This document shows positions 44,111-52,953 of a stretch of DNA of 64,000 bases, piece by piece. A model generated the notes under the pieces. The model saw nothing but the letters and a program-made list of their open reading frames with translations. It searched no databases and was not told where the DNA came from. Position numbers and translations under genes: made by a program. This DNA is from Flavihumibacter profundi (GTDB lineage: Bacteria > Bacteroidota > Bacteroidia > Chitinophagales > Chitinophagaceae), in NCBI RefSeq assembly GCF_020076305.1, contig NZ_JAIQXE010000002.1, positions 620,001 through 684,000 on the forward strand, given 5' to 3'. How positions within the stretch are numbered: the first letter of the stretch is position 1; every line of letters starts with the position of its first letter.

Positions 44111-44128
44111 CCGCTTAAATATTTGTTT

Positions 44129-44788
44129 ATGGAAAAATCAGGGGATACGGCCGTGGCTGACATTCACCATGGTCTTGTGCAGGGGATGGGGATTTTCCGG
44201 GAACGCGGGCTATGCCAATACCAGTTGGTGATTAATCCGCCGCGGGAAATTCTGCAGCACCTGGAAGAAGAGCAGGCTTATGCTAACCAGGCATTTGGCG
44301 CTGCCGTTTTCTCGAAAGGGCCATGGCAGCTTTTGCTGGCCAGCTTTATGGCCAAGGAGGAAATGGAAGAAACCCTGTTGCGCTGGTTGCACCGGATTAT
44401 TGGGCAGCAGGAAGCATTTTCAGTATGCTTCAATAACTATGGCAGTATGCCAGGTTATCCGCTATATGTAAGGGTGCAGGACCCGGGCCCATTCAGGGGG
44501 CTGGCTGAAGGGTTAAGGATTATTGATGGACTGCTAAAGGGAAATGGCTGTCCGGGTATTGCAATCAACCACCATCCGCGAATCCTGTTGGCTCCGCAAA
44601 TTGACCCAAAGCAGGAAATGGAAGTGTTACTAGATTTTTCCGGCAGGACATTCAGGGCGGATATGGAAGTGGAAGAAATTGGCCTGCTGAAAGAAAATAG
44701 CCTTGCTGGCGAAAAAGGATTGGTGAGTCGCCTGATGCTTTCCCCAAAGGGACTTACCCGGACCGATCATTATGGAAATAAAGATTAA
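44129..44788 (+). CDS. 2H-phosphoesterase/2'-5' RNA ligase-like protein, degenerate (A)
   Basis: A 219-residue protein resembling the bilobal 2H fold: an N-terminal CQYQLVINPPREILQHLEEE strand-helix, then the position of the first H-x-T replaced by GPWQLLLASF, and the second motif region NHHPRILLA, which keeps His but lacks the Thr/Ser two residues later. Catalytic phosphodiesterase or ligase activity is therefore doubtful. It is followed by a paralogue after 10 bp and then a radical SAM gene, forming an operon divergent from umuDC. Start chosen at the ATG at 44129. Confidence 0.6.
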   Translation: MEKSGDTAVADIHHGLVQGMGIFRERGLCQYQLVINPPREILQHLEEEQAYANQAFGAAVFSKGPWQLLLASFMAKEEMEETLLRWLHRIIGQQEAFSVCFNNYGSMPGYPLYVRVQDPGPFRGLAEGLRIIDGLLKGNGCPGIAINHHPRILLAPQIDPKQEMEVLLDFSGRTFRADMEVEEIGLLKENSLAGEKGLVSRLMLSPKGLTRTDHYGNKD

Positions 44789-44798
44789 ATGACATCAA

Positions 44799-45446
44799 AT
44801 GGAAACAATGCAAAGTACAACGGAAGTAAACCAATATGGAAGCCTGGTATCACTGCAAGGATACCAGGTATATGAATACCAGTTGGTATTGGTATTGCCT
44901 GAAGCCTTAAAAGAAAAGTTGCGGAAGGTAAAGCTGCAATTTGCAGAACAGTTCGACATGCCATCAGCAAAATCTTCGGCGATCATGTTGCCCCTGGTGA
45001 AATTTAAACAGCGGCAATTGCTGGAACAAAAGCTCAGGCATTCCCTGCAGCAATTGATCATGGGATGGCAACCTTTTCCTGTAAACCTGAAAGGCTTTGC
45101 CAGCCAGCCATCCCATTCCATTTATATTCCCGTAACCAGCAAAAATCATTTGCAGCAGTGTACAAAGTCGCTGAAGACCATACAACATTTCCTGCGGCCC
45201 GATAAAGACCAGGCAGCCTTCTTTCCGGGTGAGCACCAGGTCATAGTCGCTTCCCGGTTAAAACCCGGAATTTATGATAAAGCCTGGAAACAATATGCTG
45301 CTAAGCAGTTTACGGCTCAATTCATGGCAGAAGCTGCCTTATTGCTGAAACGCAGGCCTGGCGAGCTGCACTGGCAAATCGCGCAACGCTTTGAATTCAG
45401 GAACCTGCCCGTTGGCATAAGGCAGGCCAGTTTGTTTGAAGCATGA
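44799..45446 (+). CDS. 2H-phosphoesterase/2'-5' RNA ligase-like protein, degenerate (B)
   Basis: A 215-residue protein with the same layout as its upstream neighbour: VYEYQLVLVLPEALKEKLRKV, first motif region SSAIMLPLVKF without His, central beta strand SHSIYIPV, second region GEHQVIVASRL with a lone His, and C-terminal ELHWQIAQRFEF. Both H-x-T motifs are incomplete, so it may bind rather than cleave RNA or cyclic phosphates. Its TGA overlaps the ATG of the radical SAM gene, so the two are translationally coupled. A tandem duplication with the preceding gene is the simplest origin. Confidence 0.6.
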   Translation: METMQSTTEVNQYGSLVSLQGYQVYEYQLVLVLPEALKEKLRKVKLQFAEQFDMPSAKSSAIMLPLVKFKQRQLLEQKLRHSLQQLIMGWQPFPVNLKGFASQPSHSIYIPVTSKNHLQQCTKSLKTIQHFLRPDKDQAAFFPGEHQVIVASRLKPGIYDKAWKQYAAKQFTAQFMAEAALLLKRRPGELHWQIAQRFEFRNLPVGIRQASLFEA

Positions 45447-46495
45447 AACAACAAAAAAAAGGGCGGGGTGCCCAGATTAATACCAGCAACCGGTTTAACC
45501 AGCAAACTGCCAGCCGGGAACATGTTGAAGCCATTGACGACTGGACCGAGCCCGATCCGGCTACACGCTATATTGAACAGGTAGCTAAAAGCCTGGTGAA
45601 TAAGGTGGATAGTGTGGACGTGAATATGTTTTACAGCATGAACCCTTACCAGGGTTGTGAACATGGTTGTGTTTACTGCTATGCCCGGAATTCGCATGAG
45701 TATTGGGGCTATAGCGCCGGACTTGATTTTGAAAGGAATATCATCATAAAGAAGAATGCGCCTGAACTGCTCAGGAAATTCCTGCTGAAACCCGGATGGG
45801 AATGTTTGCCGATTTCCATCAGCGGAAATACCGATTGTTACCAGCCGGCAGAGCAGAAATATCGTATTACCCGAAGGCTGCTGGAAATATGCAATGAATT
45901 TAACCAGCCTATTGGCATAATCACAAAAAATGCCGGTGTATTGCGCGATAAGGATTTGTTGTCGGAAATGGGCAAGCGCAGCCTGGCCACTGTAATTGTT
46001 TCGGTTACCAGCCTCGATGAAAACCTGCGTAGAGCTATGGAACCAAGAACGACAACAACAGCACAGCGGCTCCGTGTCGTGAGGGAATTGAATGAATCGG
46101 GCGTAAGGGCAGGGGTAATGCTGGGACCTATGATCCCGGGATTAAACGACCATGAAATGCCTTCCATTTTGGCCGCTGCCGCAAAAGCCGGCGCCCAATT
46201 CGCCGGTTATAATTTCGTGCGCCTGAACGGTGCTGTAAAATTGATTTTTCACGACTGGCTCTATACTAATTTCCCGGACAGGGCCGACAAGGTTTGGCAC
46301 AGCATCGAAGAGGGGCATGGCGGTCAGGTGAACGATAGCCGCTTCGGTACACGGATGCGGGGTGAAGGGGAAGTGGCCGACTTATTAAGCCAGCAATTCA
46401 AAAAATTCTGTAAACATTTCCACCTTAACGAATCCCGCTGGGAATTAGATACTTCTTCCTTTCGCAGGCCCGGTCTGCAAATAAAAATGTTTTGA
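45443..46495 (+). CDS. PA0069-family radical SAM protein (SplB-like)
   Basis: A 350-residue radical SAM enzyme. The [4Fe-4S] motif C-x3-C-x2-C is in GCEHGCVYCYARNSHEYWG (about residues 72-80), followed by the SISGNTDCYQPAE and GIITKNAGVLRD strands of the TIM barrel and the C-terminal FRRPGLQIKMF. This branch is related to spore photoproduct lyase, but its reaction is unproven. The Ala-rich stretch at about 243-250 is normal. Overlap with the 2H-like gene and shared regulation with umuDC suggest a nucleic-acid repair role (inference). Confidence 0.85.
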   Translation: MKQQKKGRGAQINTSNRFNQQTASREHVEAIDDWTEPDPATRYIEQVAKSLVNKVDSVDVNMFYSMNPYQGCEHGCVYCYARNSHEYWGYSAGLDFERNIIIKKNAPELLRKFLLKPGWECLPISISGNTDCYQPAEQKYRITRRLLEICNEFNQPIGIITKNAGVLRDKDLLSEMGKRSLATVIVSVTSLDENLRRAMEPRTTTTAQRLRVVRELNESGVRAGVMLGPMIPGLNDHEMPSILAAAAKAGAQFAGYNFVRLNGAVKLIFHDWLYTNFPDRADKVWHSIEEGHGGQVNDSRFGTRMRGEGEVADLLSQQFKKFCKHFHLNESRWELDTSSFRRPGLQIKMF

Positions 46496-46547
46496 CACCG
46501 AATTTTGCTTAACTTATGATAATTATTCATCAAGTGAAAGCGCGGTT

Positions 46548-47273
46548 ATGGGTATAGTTCAAAAGGTGCTGGATAAATATGACAATTGGGGATACCAATT
46601 AAAAAATAAGGGCGTTTCAAGGATTATCCAGGAAAAGGCCTTTGAATATGGCTATAAATTAAAGTTCAAATCTATAGGGGTTAACCATACAAGTTTTATA
46701 AAAAATGTAGAGGAGAGCTGTGCAAAAGCGACCCATAAGGATGTGGTCAGGAATGAAGCCTCCTATTTCTATTACATATTCAAGGGACTAAAAAATCTTG
46801 CCGTTGAATATTCCCAACTTAGTTTGCTGGATTTTGGCTGTGGCTCTGGCAGGATATTGTCTGTTGGAATGGTAAAGGGGTTTAAGAAAGTTGTAGGTGT
46901 TGATATCGATGAACAATCAGCGCAGAAAGCCATGCACAATTGTAAGATTTTGCAGGAAAAGGGTTTTACAACGCCCTATGAAGTTTATTGCGATGATGCA
47001 ACCAGGTTTCCTATCCCGGCCGGTACTAACCTGATTTACCTTTTTAATCCATTCGGTGATAAAACCATGAAGGAGGTAATTGAAAAAATCATCAGTTACT
47101 GCAGGGGAAACAGGCAGGATGTTTATATAATCTATTATTTTCCCTTGCTGCGCCATCTTTTTGATGCAACCGGTTTATTCTCCACCATTTTTTCAAGCCA
47201 GTACAAAAACAAGAATACTGATATTATTATTTACAAGATCGGCGCGGAAGACAATAAATTTTACTTTTCATAA
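46548..47273 (+). CDS. class I SAM-dependent methyltransferase
   Basis: A 241-residue Rossmann-type methyltransferase with motif I LLDFGCGSGRIL (about residues 89-100), motif II VVGVDIDE and a motif IV-like NLIYLFNPFGDK. The Asn-Pro-Phe could suit an amino or ring nitrogen substrate, but this is weak. Substrate unknown. It is separated from the radical SAM gene by 52 bp with no terminator seen. Confidence 0.82.
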   Translation: MGIVQKVLDKYDNWGYQLKNKGVSRIIQEKAFEYGYKLKFKSIGVNHTSFIKNVEESCAKATHKDVVRNEASYFYYIFKGLKNLAVEYSQLSLLDFGCGSGRILSVGMVKGFKKVVGVDIDEQSAQKAMHNCKILQEKGFTTPYEVYCDDATRFPIPAGTNLIYLFNPFGDKTMKEVIEKIISYCRGNRQDVYIIYYFPLLRHLFDATGLFSTIFSSQYKNKNTDIIIYKIGAEDNKFYFS

Positions 47274-47315
47274 TTCCGGGGTAATCATCTAGATTTCCGG
47301 AAACTAAGTTTTGGC

Positions 47316-48398
47316 ATGCCACAGTTTTCAATTGACCCCAATATTGCCAGGGCAAAGACCCTTGACACCAGCTTTTATATCGATCCCAAATATTTTGAAT
47401 CAGCGAGAGAGCGAATTTTTTCGCCATCCTGGCAATTCATCGGAACAACCGACCAGGCTAAGGAAAGCGGCGATTGTATTCCATTTTTCCTTCTTGAGAA
47501 TTACCTGGATGAACCGCTGGTACTAACGAAGGATAAATCGGGAAAGCTGAATTGCCTTTCAAATGTTTGTACCCATCGTGGAAACCTCATTGCCTATGAG
47601 TCTTGTAAAACCAGCCAGCTTCGTTGTAAATACCATGGCCGGCTTTTTGACCTTGATGGCCGCTTCCGCTCAATGCCCGAGTTTAAAGAAGTGGAAGATT
47701 TTCCAACCGCTGCAGACGACCTGAAACAACTCCCGGTTTTTCAATGGGGCAAATTGTTATTCACTTCCCTTAACCCGCTGGTGCCTGCGGAAACTTATTT
47801 CAGGGAAATGATCGACAGGGTTGGCTGGTTGCCCCTGGACAAGCTTGTATTCCGTGCTGATCTTTCAAAGGATTATACCGTAAATGCGAGCTGGGCGCTG
47901 TATTGCGAAAATTACCTGGAAGGGTTCCATATACCTTTTGTCCATGCCGGCCTCAATGCGGTATTGGATTTTGGCGAGTACAGTACCGAAGTGTTTAAAT
48001 ATTGCAACCTGCAAATTGGTATCGGCAAAAAAGGGGATAGCTGTTTTGATTTGCCTGCTGATTCTCCTGATTATGGAAAGGAAGTTGCAGCCTATTATTT
48101 CTGGGCCTTCCCGAATATGATGTTTAATTTTTATCCATGGGGACTGTCTTTTAACCTGGTGCAACCAATTTCACCTTCTGTATGTAAAGTCTCTTTCCTG
48201 AGTTTTGTATATGACGAAAGCCGCCTGGGAATGGGCGCGGGCAGCGGATTGGACACTGTTGAACACGAAGATGAAGAAGTGGTGGAACAGGTGCAGCGGG
48301 GCATCAGGTCACGATTTTATAGCCATGGCCGGTATTCCGTTAAGCATGAAAAAGGGACTCACCATTTTCATTCGCTCATCGCACAGTTTATGGGCTGA
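47316..48398 (+). CDS. Rieske non-haem iron oxygenase, alpha subunit
   Basis: A 360-residue protein with an N-terminal Rieske domain (CTHRGNLIA ... CKYHGRLFDLDG, the C-x-H and C-x2-H ligands at about residues 85-107) and a C-terminal catalytic domain with the mononuclear iron His pair in ENYLEGFHIPFVHAGL. It resembles ring-hydroxylating dioxygenases and quaternary-amine monooxygenases such as those acting on choline, carnitine or stachydrine. No reductase or ferredoxin gene is adjacent. A strong bidirectional terminator follows. Confidence 0.9.
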   Translation: MPQFSIDPNIARAKTLDTSFYIDPKYFESARERIFSPSWQFIGTTDQAKESGDCIPFFLLENYLDEPLVLTKDKSGKLNCLSNVCTHRGNLIAYESCKTSQLRCKYHGRLFDLDGRFRSMPEFKEVEDFPTAADDLKQLPVFQWGKLLFTSLNPLVPAETYFREMIDRVGWLPLDKLVFRADLSKDYTVNASWALYCENYLEGFHIPFVHAGLNAVLDFGEYSTEVFKYCNLQIGIGKKGDSCFDLPADSPDYGKEVAAYYFWAFPNMMFNFYPWGLSFNLVQPISPSVCKVSFLSFVYDESRLGMGAGSGLDTVEHEDEEVVEQVQRGIRSRFYSHGRYSVKHEKGTHHFHSLIAQFMG

Positions 48399-48423
48399 TC
48401 CAGGAAGCCCTGCTGTTAAGCAT

Positions 48424-48457
48424 AAAAAAAGTCCGCGGTTTTGCCGCGGACTTTTTT
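48424..48457. terminator. bidirectional rho-independent terminator
   Basis: An A run (48424-48430), an 8-bp GC stem GTCCGCGG/CCGCGGAC with a 5-nt loop, and a T run (48452-48457). It lies between the convergent Rieske and TonB-receptor genes. Confidence 0.93.
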
Positions 48458-48485
48458 ATACCCCAATGGGTAATGTATGCTGCTA

Positions 48486-51284
48486 TTATAATTTGAATCC
48501 CACGCGTACAAACATCCTCAATCCGTTTGAACCCATTTGTACCGCATCCCATGGACCGCCGGTTTCATTATTGTAAGCCCAGCCTTTTGCTCCGGGTGCA
48601 AAACTCATATCGGGGTGGATATTGAGGAAATTGTCAACGCCCCAGTACAATCCCAGTTTTTTGTTGAACTGGTAAGACATATAAATATCCGGCACCACCT
48701 TGCCGCCATAAACATACTGGTCTTTCACTTTTGCACCACCTGCATCAGCCGGTACATAGGCATAAAGGTCACCGCGCTCAAACGGCGGATTGAAATCTTC
48801 TGCTGTGCCATCTCCATAACCCAACAAAGTTTGCTTGCCGAAATATGTCAGGCGAAGGCCAACGCCAAATTTCTCCCAGTTATGCTCGAGTGTTAACCCG
48901 AATTTTGCATTGGGTGCTGAAGCCAGGATGAATGCTTTTTCCCTTTCAGAAAGAAAAGTAGCCTGCAGGTCTTGTGTGCCGTTCAATTTATCGGGAACGT
49001 TTACTTTGTCGATGGTCATATGCTGGATATTTCCAGTCAGCAAGGCACGTATTGTACGTTTGCCGATTTTTTTATTGTACTCCAGTACGATATCAACACC
49101 GGTATTGGTGGTATTTACCGCATTTGCGAAAAATTGTGCAAGCGCTACATCCAGGTTTTTCATGGCATTGGTAAGGCTTGTATCGAGCCCTTCGTCAGTT
49201 GCACTAAACTGTCCTGATAATACCACGCGGTCTTTTACCTGCACCCAATAGCCATCTACTGTAAGGGATAAGCCCTGTGCTAATTTGGTCGTGAAACCAA
49301 GGCTTGCATTCTGGGATTTTTCCTGTGTCAGTTTCGGGATGCCTGCTGCTGCCGTTATCGGGCTATAGTTAGGTGCAATTTTTACTTCTTTTATATCAGC
49401 GCCCTGCACAGTGGTGAAGGTGGAAGAGAAGTTGATCTGTTGCAGTGAAGGTGCGCGGAAGCCCGTGCTGTAAGAACCACGGATATTAAAATTCTTAGCG
49501 AGTTTATAGCGTGTGGCAACTTTATAATTAAACGTGGTTCCAAAATCGCTGTAATTCTCCAGCCTTATTGCGGTACCCACCAGCCATTTTTTGGTGATAT
49601 CAATTTCAGCATCGGCATAACCACCAACCACAGACCGGGTAGCATTCACAACATCTGCAGGCTGGTAGCCAGGGAAGCCCTGTGAGCCACCTGCTTTTGC
49701 ACCTGTTGGATCATAGTTCTTGTAAGAAGCTTCTTCGCCTGATTTGATCTTGTAATTCTCGAACCGGTACTCCGCACCGAAAGAGAGGTTCAGTCCCTGG
49801 GCTATATTATCGTATGCCCTGGTCATACTGGCATTAACGGTGTTTTGCAGGAAGCTGAAACCGCCATCGTCAAAATGGGTTTGGGTGGCTCCTTTTGAAG
49901 CATTAAAAGTTTTGTCGCCATAAAAATGAAAATCATTTACGCCAAGGCTGTTGCTGATATCCCAATCCCATTTACCGACTACACCTTTAAATCCGGCTGC
50001 AATGGAATAATCATTGATTTTCGTTTGTATATGGGGGTTGTAGTAGGTTTCACCGTCGGAAGTTGTTTGCATGATCCCGGGAACATCAATCCTGGCACCG
50101 CTTTCATCGGTAGGGAAACGGTCCGGGCGGGCTGACCAGTTACGGGTGAATGCGTAGGAATCTGATGACTTGGCATTAAATCCGCCAAAAGAATAGAAAG
50201 TGCTGTTGCCGATTGCTTTTGGCAGTTCCGCATTATAGAATATGCCACCGGCTGTCAGTGACGCATCACCATTAGCGCGGCGGTAAATATTGGTGGGTAA
50301 CCAGTCTTTATCAGTTTCCTTGGTGGTTAAGGTCTGGCGAAAGGTTTTGCCGTTGGTCAGGAAATTACCGGTGAAATTGATGAAACCATCGTTCTTCAGG
50401 GCAACGCCATAATTCAGGTTGGCATTGAAGGCATTGCCATCAATTTTATTGCCATACACATATTGACCGAGTTCCTTTTTCAAAGCCGGATTGTATTTGC
50501 CATCCATATAGGCCGACCAACCTACATCTCCTGATAATACACCGGTGTTCTTTTTCAGTATGATGTTAATTACACCGGCAATAGCATCGGAGCCATATTG
50601 CGCTGAGGCGCCATCGCGCAAAATTTCAACGCGGTCAATAGCGCCAATAGGTAAAGCACTCAGGTCGGTACCTGAGTTACCCCGGCCACGTGAGCCGAAT
50701 ACCGCAATAAATGCTGTCTGGTGCCTGCGTTTACCATTCACCAATACAAGGGTCTGATCCGGACCGAGTCCGCGGAGGGTAGCCAGGTCAATATGATCGG
50801 CGCCATCGCTACCGCTTTGCTTGTTATAGTTGAAGGAAGGCGCAGCGTAGTTGATAATGGAAGTAAGGTCCATCCGCGCTGTCGGCAGTGATACCTGTGC
50901 CACATTTACAACATCAACCGGTACCGGGGTTTCAATTTTCACCCTTCCGGCGCGGCGTGTACCCACCAGCACTACACCACTGAGGTCGGTGATGCTGGGC
51001 TCCAGGTTTATAGTAAGGTCTGTTTGGCTGCCCACACTAACCTCGCGGTTTGTATATCCGACCATTGTGATTTCCAAAAGGTCTGTGGGTAGGGCTTTAA
51101 GCGCAAATAAACCCGAGGCATTGGTTACAGTCCCCAGGTTGCTGGATTTTATTTTTACCGAAACACCCTGCAACGGGGCGCCGGTTTTTCCATCCGTAAT
51201 TTTTCCGCGAATCATGGTTTGTGCATACGAATATGCTGTACTCAGAAGGATGAGTACAAGCATAAGCAGTCTGGTTGGTTTCAT
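48486..51284 (-). CDS. TonB-dependent receptor with carboxypeptidase-like regulatory domain (paralogue)
   Basis: A 932-residue outer-membrane receptor from the ATG at 51284 (signal peptide LMLVLILLSTAYSYAQ). It has the regulatory domain at about residues 22-100 and a plug with LRGLGPDQTLVLVNGKRRHQ and AIDRVEILRDGASAQYGSDA, closely like the receptor at 35020-37743. The barrel ends RMFVRVGFKL. No SusD partner. Upstream and divergent is the amino-sugar kinase fusion; downstream is the convergent Rieske gene. Ligand unknown. Confidence 0.92.
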   Translation of the reverse strand: MKPTRLLMLVLILLSTAYSYAQTMIRGKITDGKTGAPLQGVSVKIKSSNLGTVTNASGLFALKALPTDLLEITMVGYTNREVSVGSQTDLTINLEPSITDLSGVVLVGTRRAGRVKIETPVPVDVVNVAQVSLPTARMDLTSIINYAAPSFNYNKQSGSDGADHIDLATLRGLGPDQTLVLVNGKRRHQTAFIAVFGSRGRGNSGTDLSALPIGAIDRVEILRDGASAQYGSDAIAGVINIILKKNTGVLSGDVGWSAYMDGKYNPALKKELGQYVYGNKIDGNAFNANLNYGVALKNDGFINFTGNFLTNGKTFRQTLTTKETDKDWLPTNIYRRANGDASLTAGGIFYNAELPKAIGNSTFYSFGGFNAKSSDSYAFTRNWSARPDRFPTDESGARIDVPGIMQTTSDGETYYNPHIQTKINDYSIAAGFKGVVGKWDWDISNSLGVNDFHFYGDKTFNASKGATQTHFDDGGFSFLQNTVNASMTRAYDNIAQGLNLSFGAEYRFENYKIKSGEEASYKNYDPTGAKAGGSQGFPGYQPADVVNATRSVVGGYADAEIDITKKWLVGTAIRLENYSDFGTTFNYKVATRYKLAKNFNIRGSYSTGFRAPSLQQINFSSTFTTVQGADIKEVKIAPNYSPITAAAGIPKLTQEKSQNASLGFTTKLAQGLSLTVDGYWVQVKDRVVLSGQFSATDEGLDTSLTNAMKNLDVALAQFFANAVNTTNTGVDIVLEYNKKIGKRTIRALLTGNIQHMTIDKVNVPDKLNGTQDLQATFLSEREKAFILASAPNAKFGLTLEHNWEKFGVGLRLTYFGKQTLLGYGDGTAEDFNPPFERGDLYAYVPADAGGAKVKDQYVYGGKVVPDIYMSYQFNKKLGLYWGVDNFLNIHPDMSFAPGAKGWAYNNETGGPWDAVQMGSNGLRMFVRVGFKL

Positions 51285-51382
51285 GCTGTCAGGTATTTTA
51301 ATGAATATAAGAAAATCTGTACAAATCAATATTTCCAGCAGGGCTGTTAACCCATGTTAAAAAGGGTTGCCCGGGGAAATCT

Positions 51383-51390
51383 TATCTTTG
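51383..51390 (+). promoter_or_regulatory. -7 promoter element of the kinase/RapZ-C fusion gene
   Basis: TATCTTTG matches TAnnTTTG exactly and ends 11 nt before the ATG at 51402, giving a leader of only a few bases. It also shows that the in-frame ATG at 51354 is upstream of the promoter. Confidence 0.6.
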
Positions 51391-51401
51391 GCCGCGAATA
51401 T

Positions 51402-52868
51402 ATGGAACAAATAATATCAGCTATTAAAGCCTTATGGCAGGAGTGGGCCGGAACTGAAGCAAAAGAAGTTACGATACTGCCCCAAAGCGGCAGCGACCGC
51501 ATTTATTACCGGGTAACCGGACCGGATAACAAAACCGTTATCGCCACTTATAATGAGCACCTTAAGGAAAACCAGACTTTCATTTCATTTTCAAAGGCAC
51601 TGCAATCGAAAGGATGCCCGGTGTGTAATGTATTAAAGGTAAACGTTGCAGGGAATATTTACCTGCAGGAAGATTTCGGCGACGTTTCCCTGCTCAACCT
51701 GCTGGAAAAGCATGGCTATACAGACTATATCTACGGACTGTTCCAGCAGAGCCTCCGGGAGCTGGCACACCTTCAAATTATAGGGGGAAGCGCCATAAAC
51801 TATGATGATTGCCTTACCACCCATGAATTTGGCAAGCAGGCCATCATGAGCGACCTACTGTATTTTAAGTACTATTTCCTCGATACGCTTAAGTACCCTT
51901 ATGACAAGCAGGCCCTGCTGAATGATTTTGAGGCCCTGAGTACTTACCTCACCCATACCGGGAACAAGCATTTTATGTTCCGTGATTTCCAGAGCCGGAA
52001 TATCATGGTGAAAGATGACAAGGTTCATTTTATCGATTACCAGGGCGGCATGCGGGGCGCCCTGCAATATGATGTGGCTTCCCTGCTTTGGCAGGCCCGC
52101 GCTGAATTGCCCGATGACTGGAAGAATTCGCTGTTGACTTATTATATTGACGAGGCCGGCAAATATTTGTCCCATCCCCTGGATGCTGCTTTATTTACTG
52201 CGCAGTATAATGGTTATGTGCTGATCAGGTTGTTGCAGGTTTTGGGTGCTTATGGATTCAGGGGCTTCTTCCAGCGGAAGGCACAGTTCCTGACCAGTAT
52301 TCCCCTTGCCCTCCGTAACCTGAAATGGTTCACCGATAACCGGAGAATGGGCATTTCGGTGCCTGAATTTGACCGCTGCCTGGAATTCTGTACCAGTGCG
52401 GAAATAATGGCTCGTTTTGAGCCGCTTAAGGCCGATGAGAACACCCCGCTGGTGGTGCAGATCCATAGTTTTTCTTTCCGGAAAGGGATCCCTGCCGACA
52501 GTTCCGGAAATGGCGGTGGCTTTGTGTTTGATTGCCGTGGCATCCTGAACCCGGGTAGGATCGAGGAATTTAAAACCCAGACCGGAAGAGATAAAGCTGT
52601 TAAGGATTTCCTGGAGCAGCGGACCAACATGCCCGATTTCCTGAACAGCGTTTTTGATATGGTGGATATCAGCGTAACCGATTATATCAAACGCGGATTC
52701 GGCAGCCTGCAGGTGAATTTTGGCTGCACCGGCGGACAACACCGCAGTGTTTACGCTGCCGATGCCCTTGCCCGGCACCTAAGGAATAAATTTGGTGTTC
52801 GCATAGAACTGAAGCATATTGAGCAGGAAGCTAAGAATTGGATTAACCTGACTTATAAAGTAGAGTGA
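51402..52868 (+). CDS. amino-sugar (AmgK-like) kinase fused to a RapZ C-terminal domain
   Basis: The N-terminal part of this 488-residue protein (about residues 1-335) is an aminoglycoside-phosphotransferase-fold kinase with the catalytic loop FRDFQSRNIM at about 192-201 and the metal-binding FIDYQGG at about 209-215, as in AmgK, which phosphorylates MurNAc and GlcNAc at C1. The C-terminal part (about 349-487) is a RapZ C-terminal domain: SFSFRKGIPADSSG, VFDCRGILNPGRI, and GCTGGQHRSVYAADALARHL. In E. coli that domain binds glucosamine-6-phosphate. The RapZ P-loop domain is absent. The next gene is a MurU-like nucleotidyltransferase, which supports a cell-wall sugar salvage role. The stop lies in the first unit of a heptamer array. 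Confidence 0.85.
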   Translation: MEQIISAIKALWQEWAGTEAKEVTILPQSGSDRIYYRVTGPDNKTVIATYNEHLKENQTFISFSKALQSKGCPVCNVLKVNVAGNIYLQEDFGDVSLLNLLEKHGYTDYIYGLFQQSLRELAHLQIIGGSAINYDDCLTTHEFGKQAIMSDLLYFKYYFLDTLKYPYDKQALLNDFEALSTYLTHTGNKHFMFRDFQSRNIMVKDDKVHFIDYQGGMRGALQYDVASLLWQARAELPDDWKNSLLTYYIDEAGKYLSHPLDAALFTAQYNGYVLIRLLQVLGAYGFRGFFQRKAQFLTSIPLALRNLKWFTDNRRMGISVPEFDRCLEFCTSAEIMARFEPLKADENTPLVVQIHSFSFRKGIPADSSGNGGGFVFDCRGILNPGRIEEFKTQTGRDKAVKDFLEQRTNMPDFLNSVFDMVDISVTDYIKRGFGSLQVNFGCTGGQHRSVYAADALARHLRNKFGVRIELKHIEQEAKNWINLTYKVE

Positions 52869-52951
52869 ATGGTGAATGGTGAATAGTGAATAGGAAGACC
52901 GGCCTCCCATTCACCATTCACCATTCACTATTCACTATTCACCATTCACTA
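52865..52951. repeat. heptamer repeat array forming an inverted repeat
   Basis: Four GTGAAT(G/A)G-type units at 52865-52894 face about six complementary ATTCAC(C/T)-type units at 52908-52950 around a GC-rich loop. The array starts inside the stop codon of the kinase fusion gene and ends three bases before the start of the nucleotidyltransferase gene. Confidence 0.85.
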
Positions 52952-52953
52952 CT

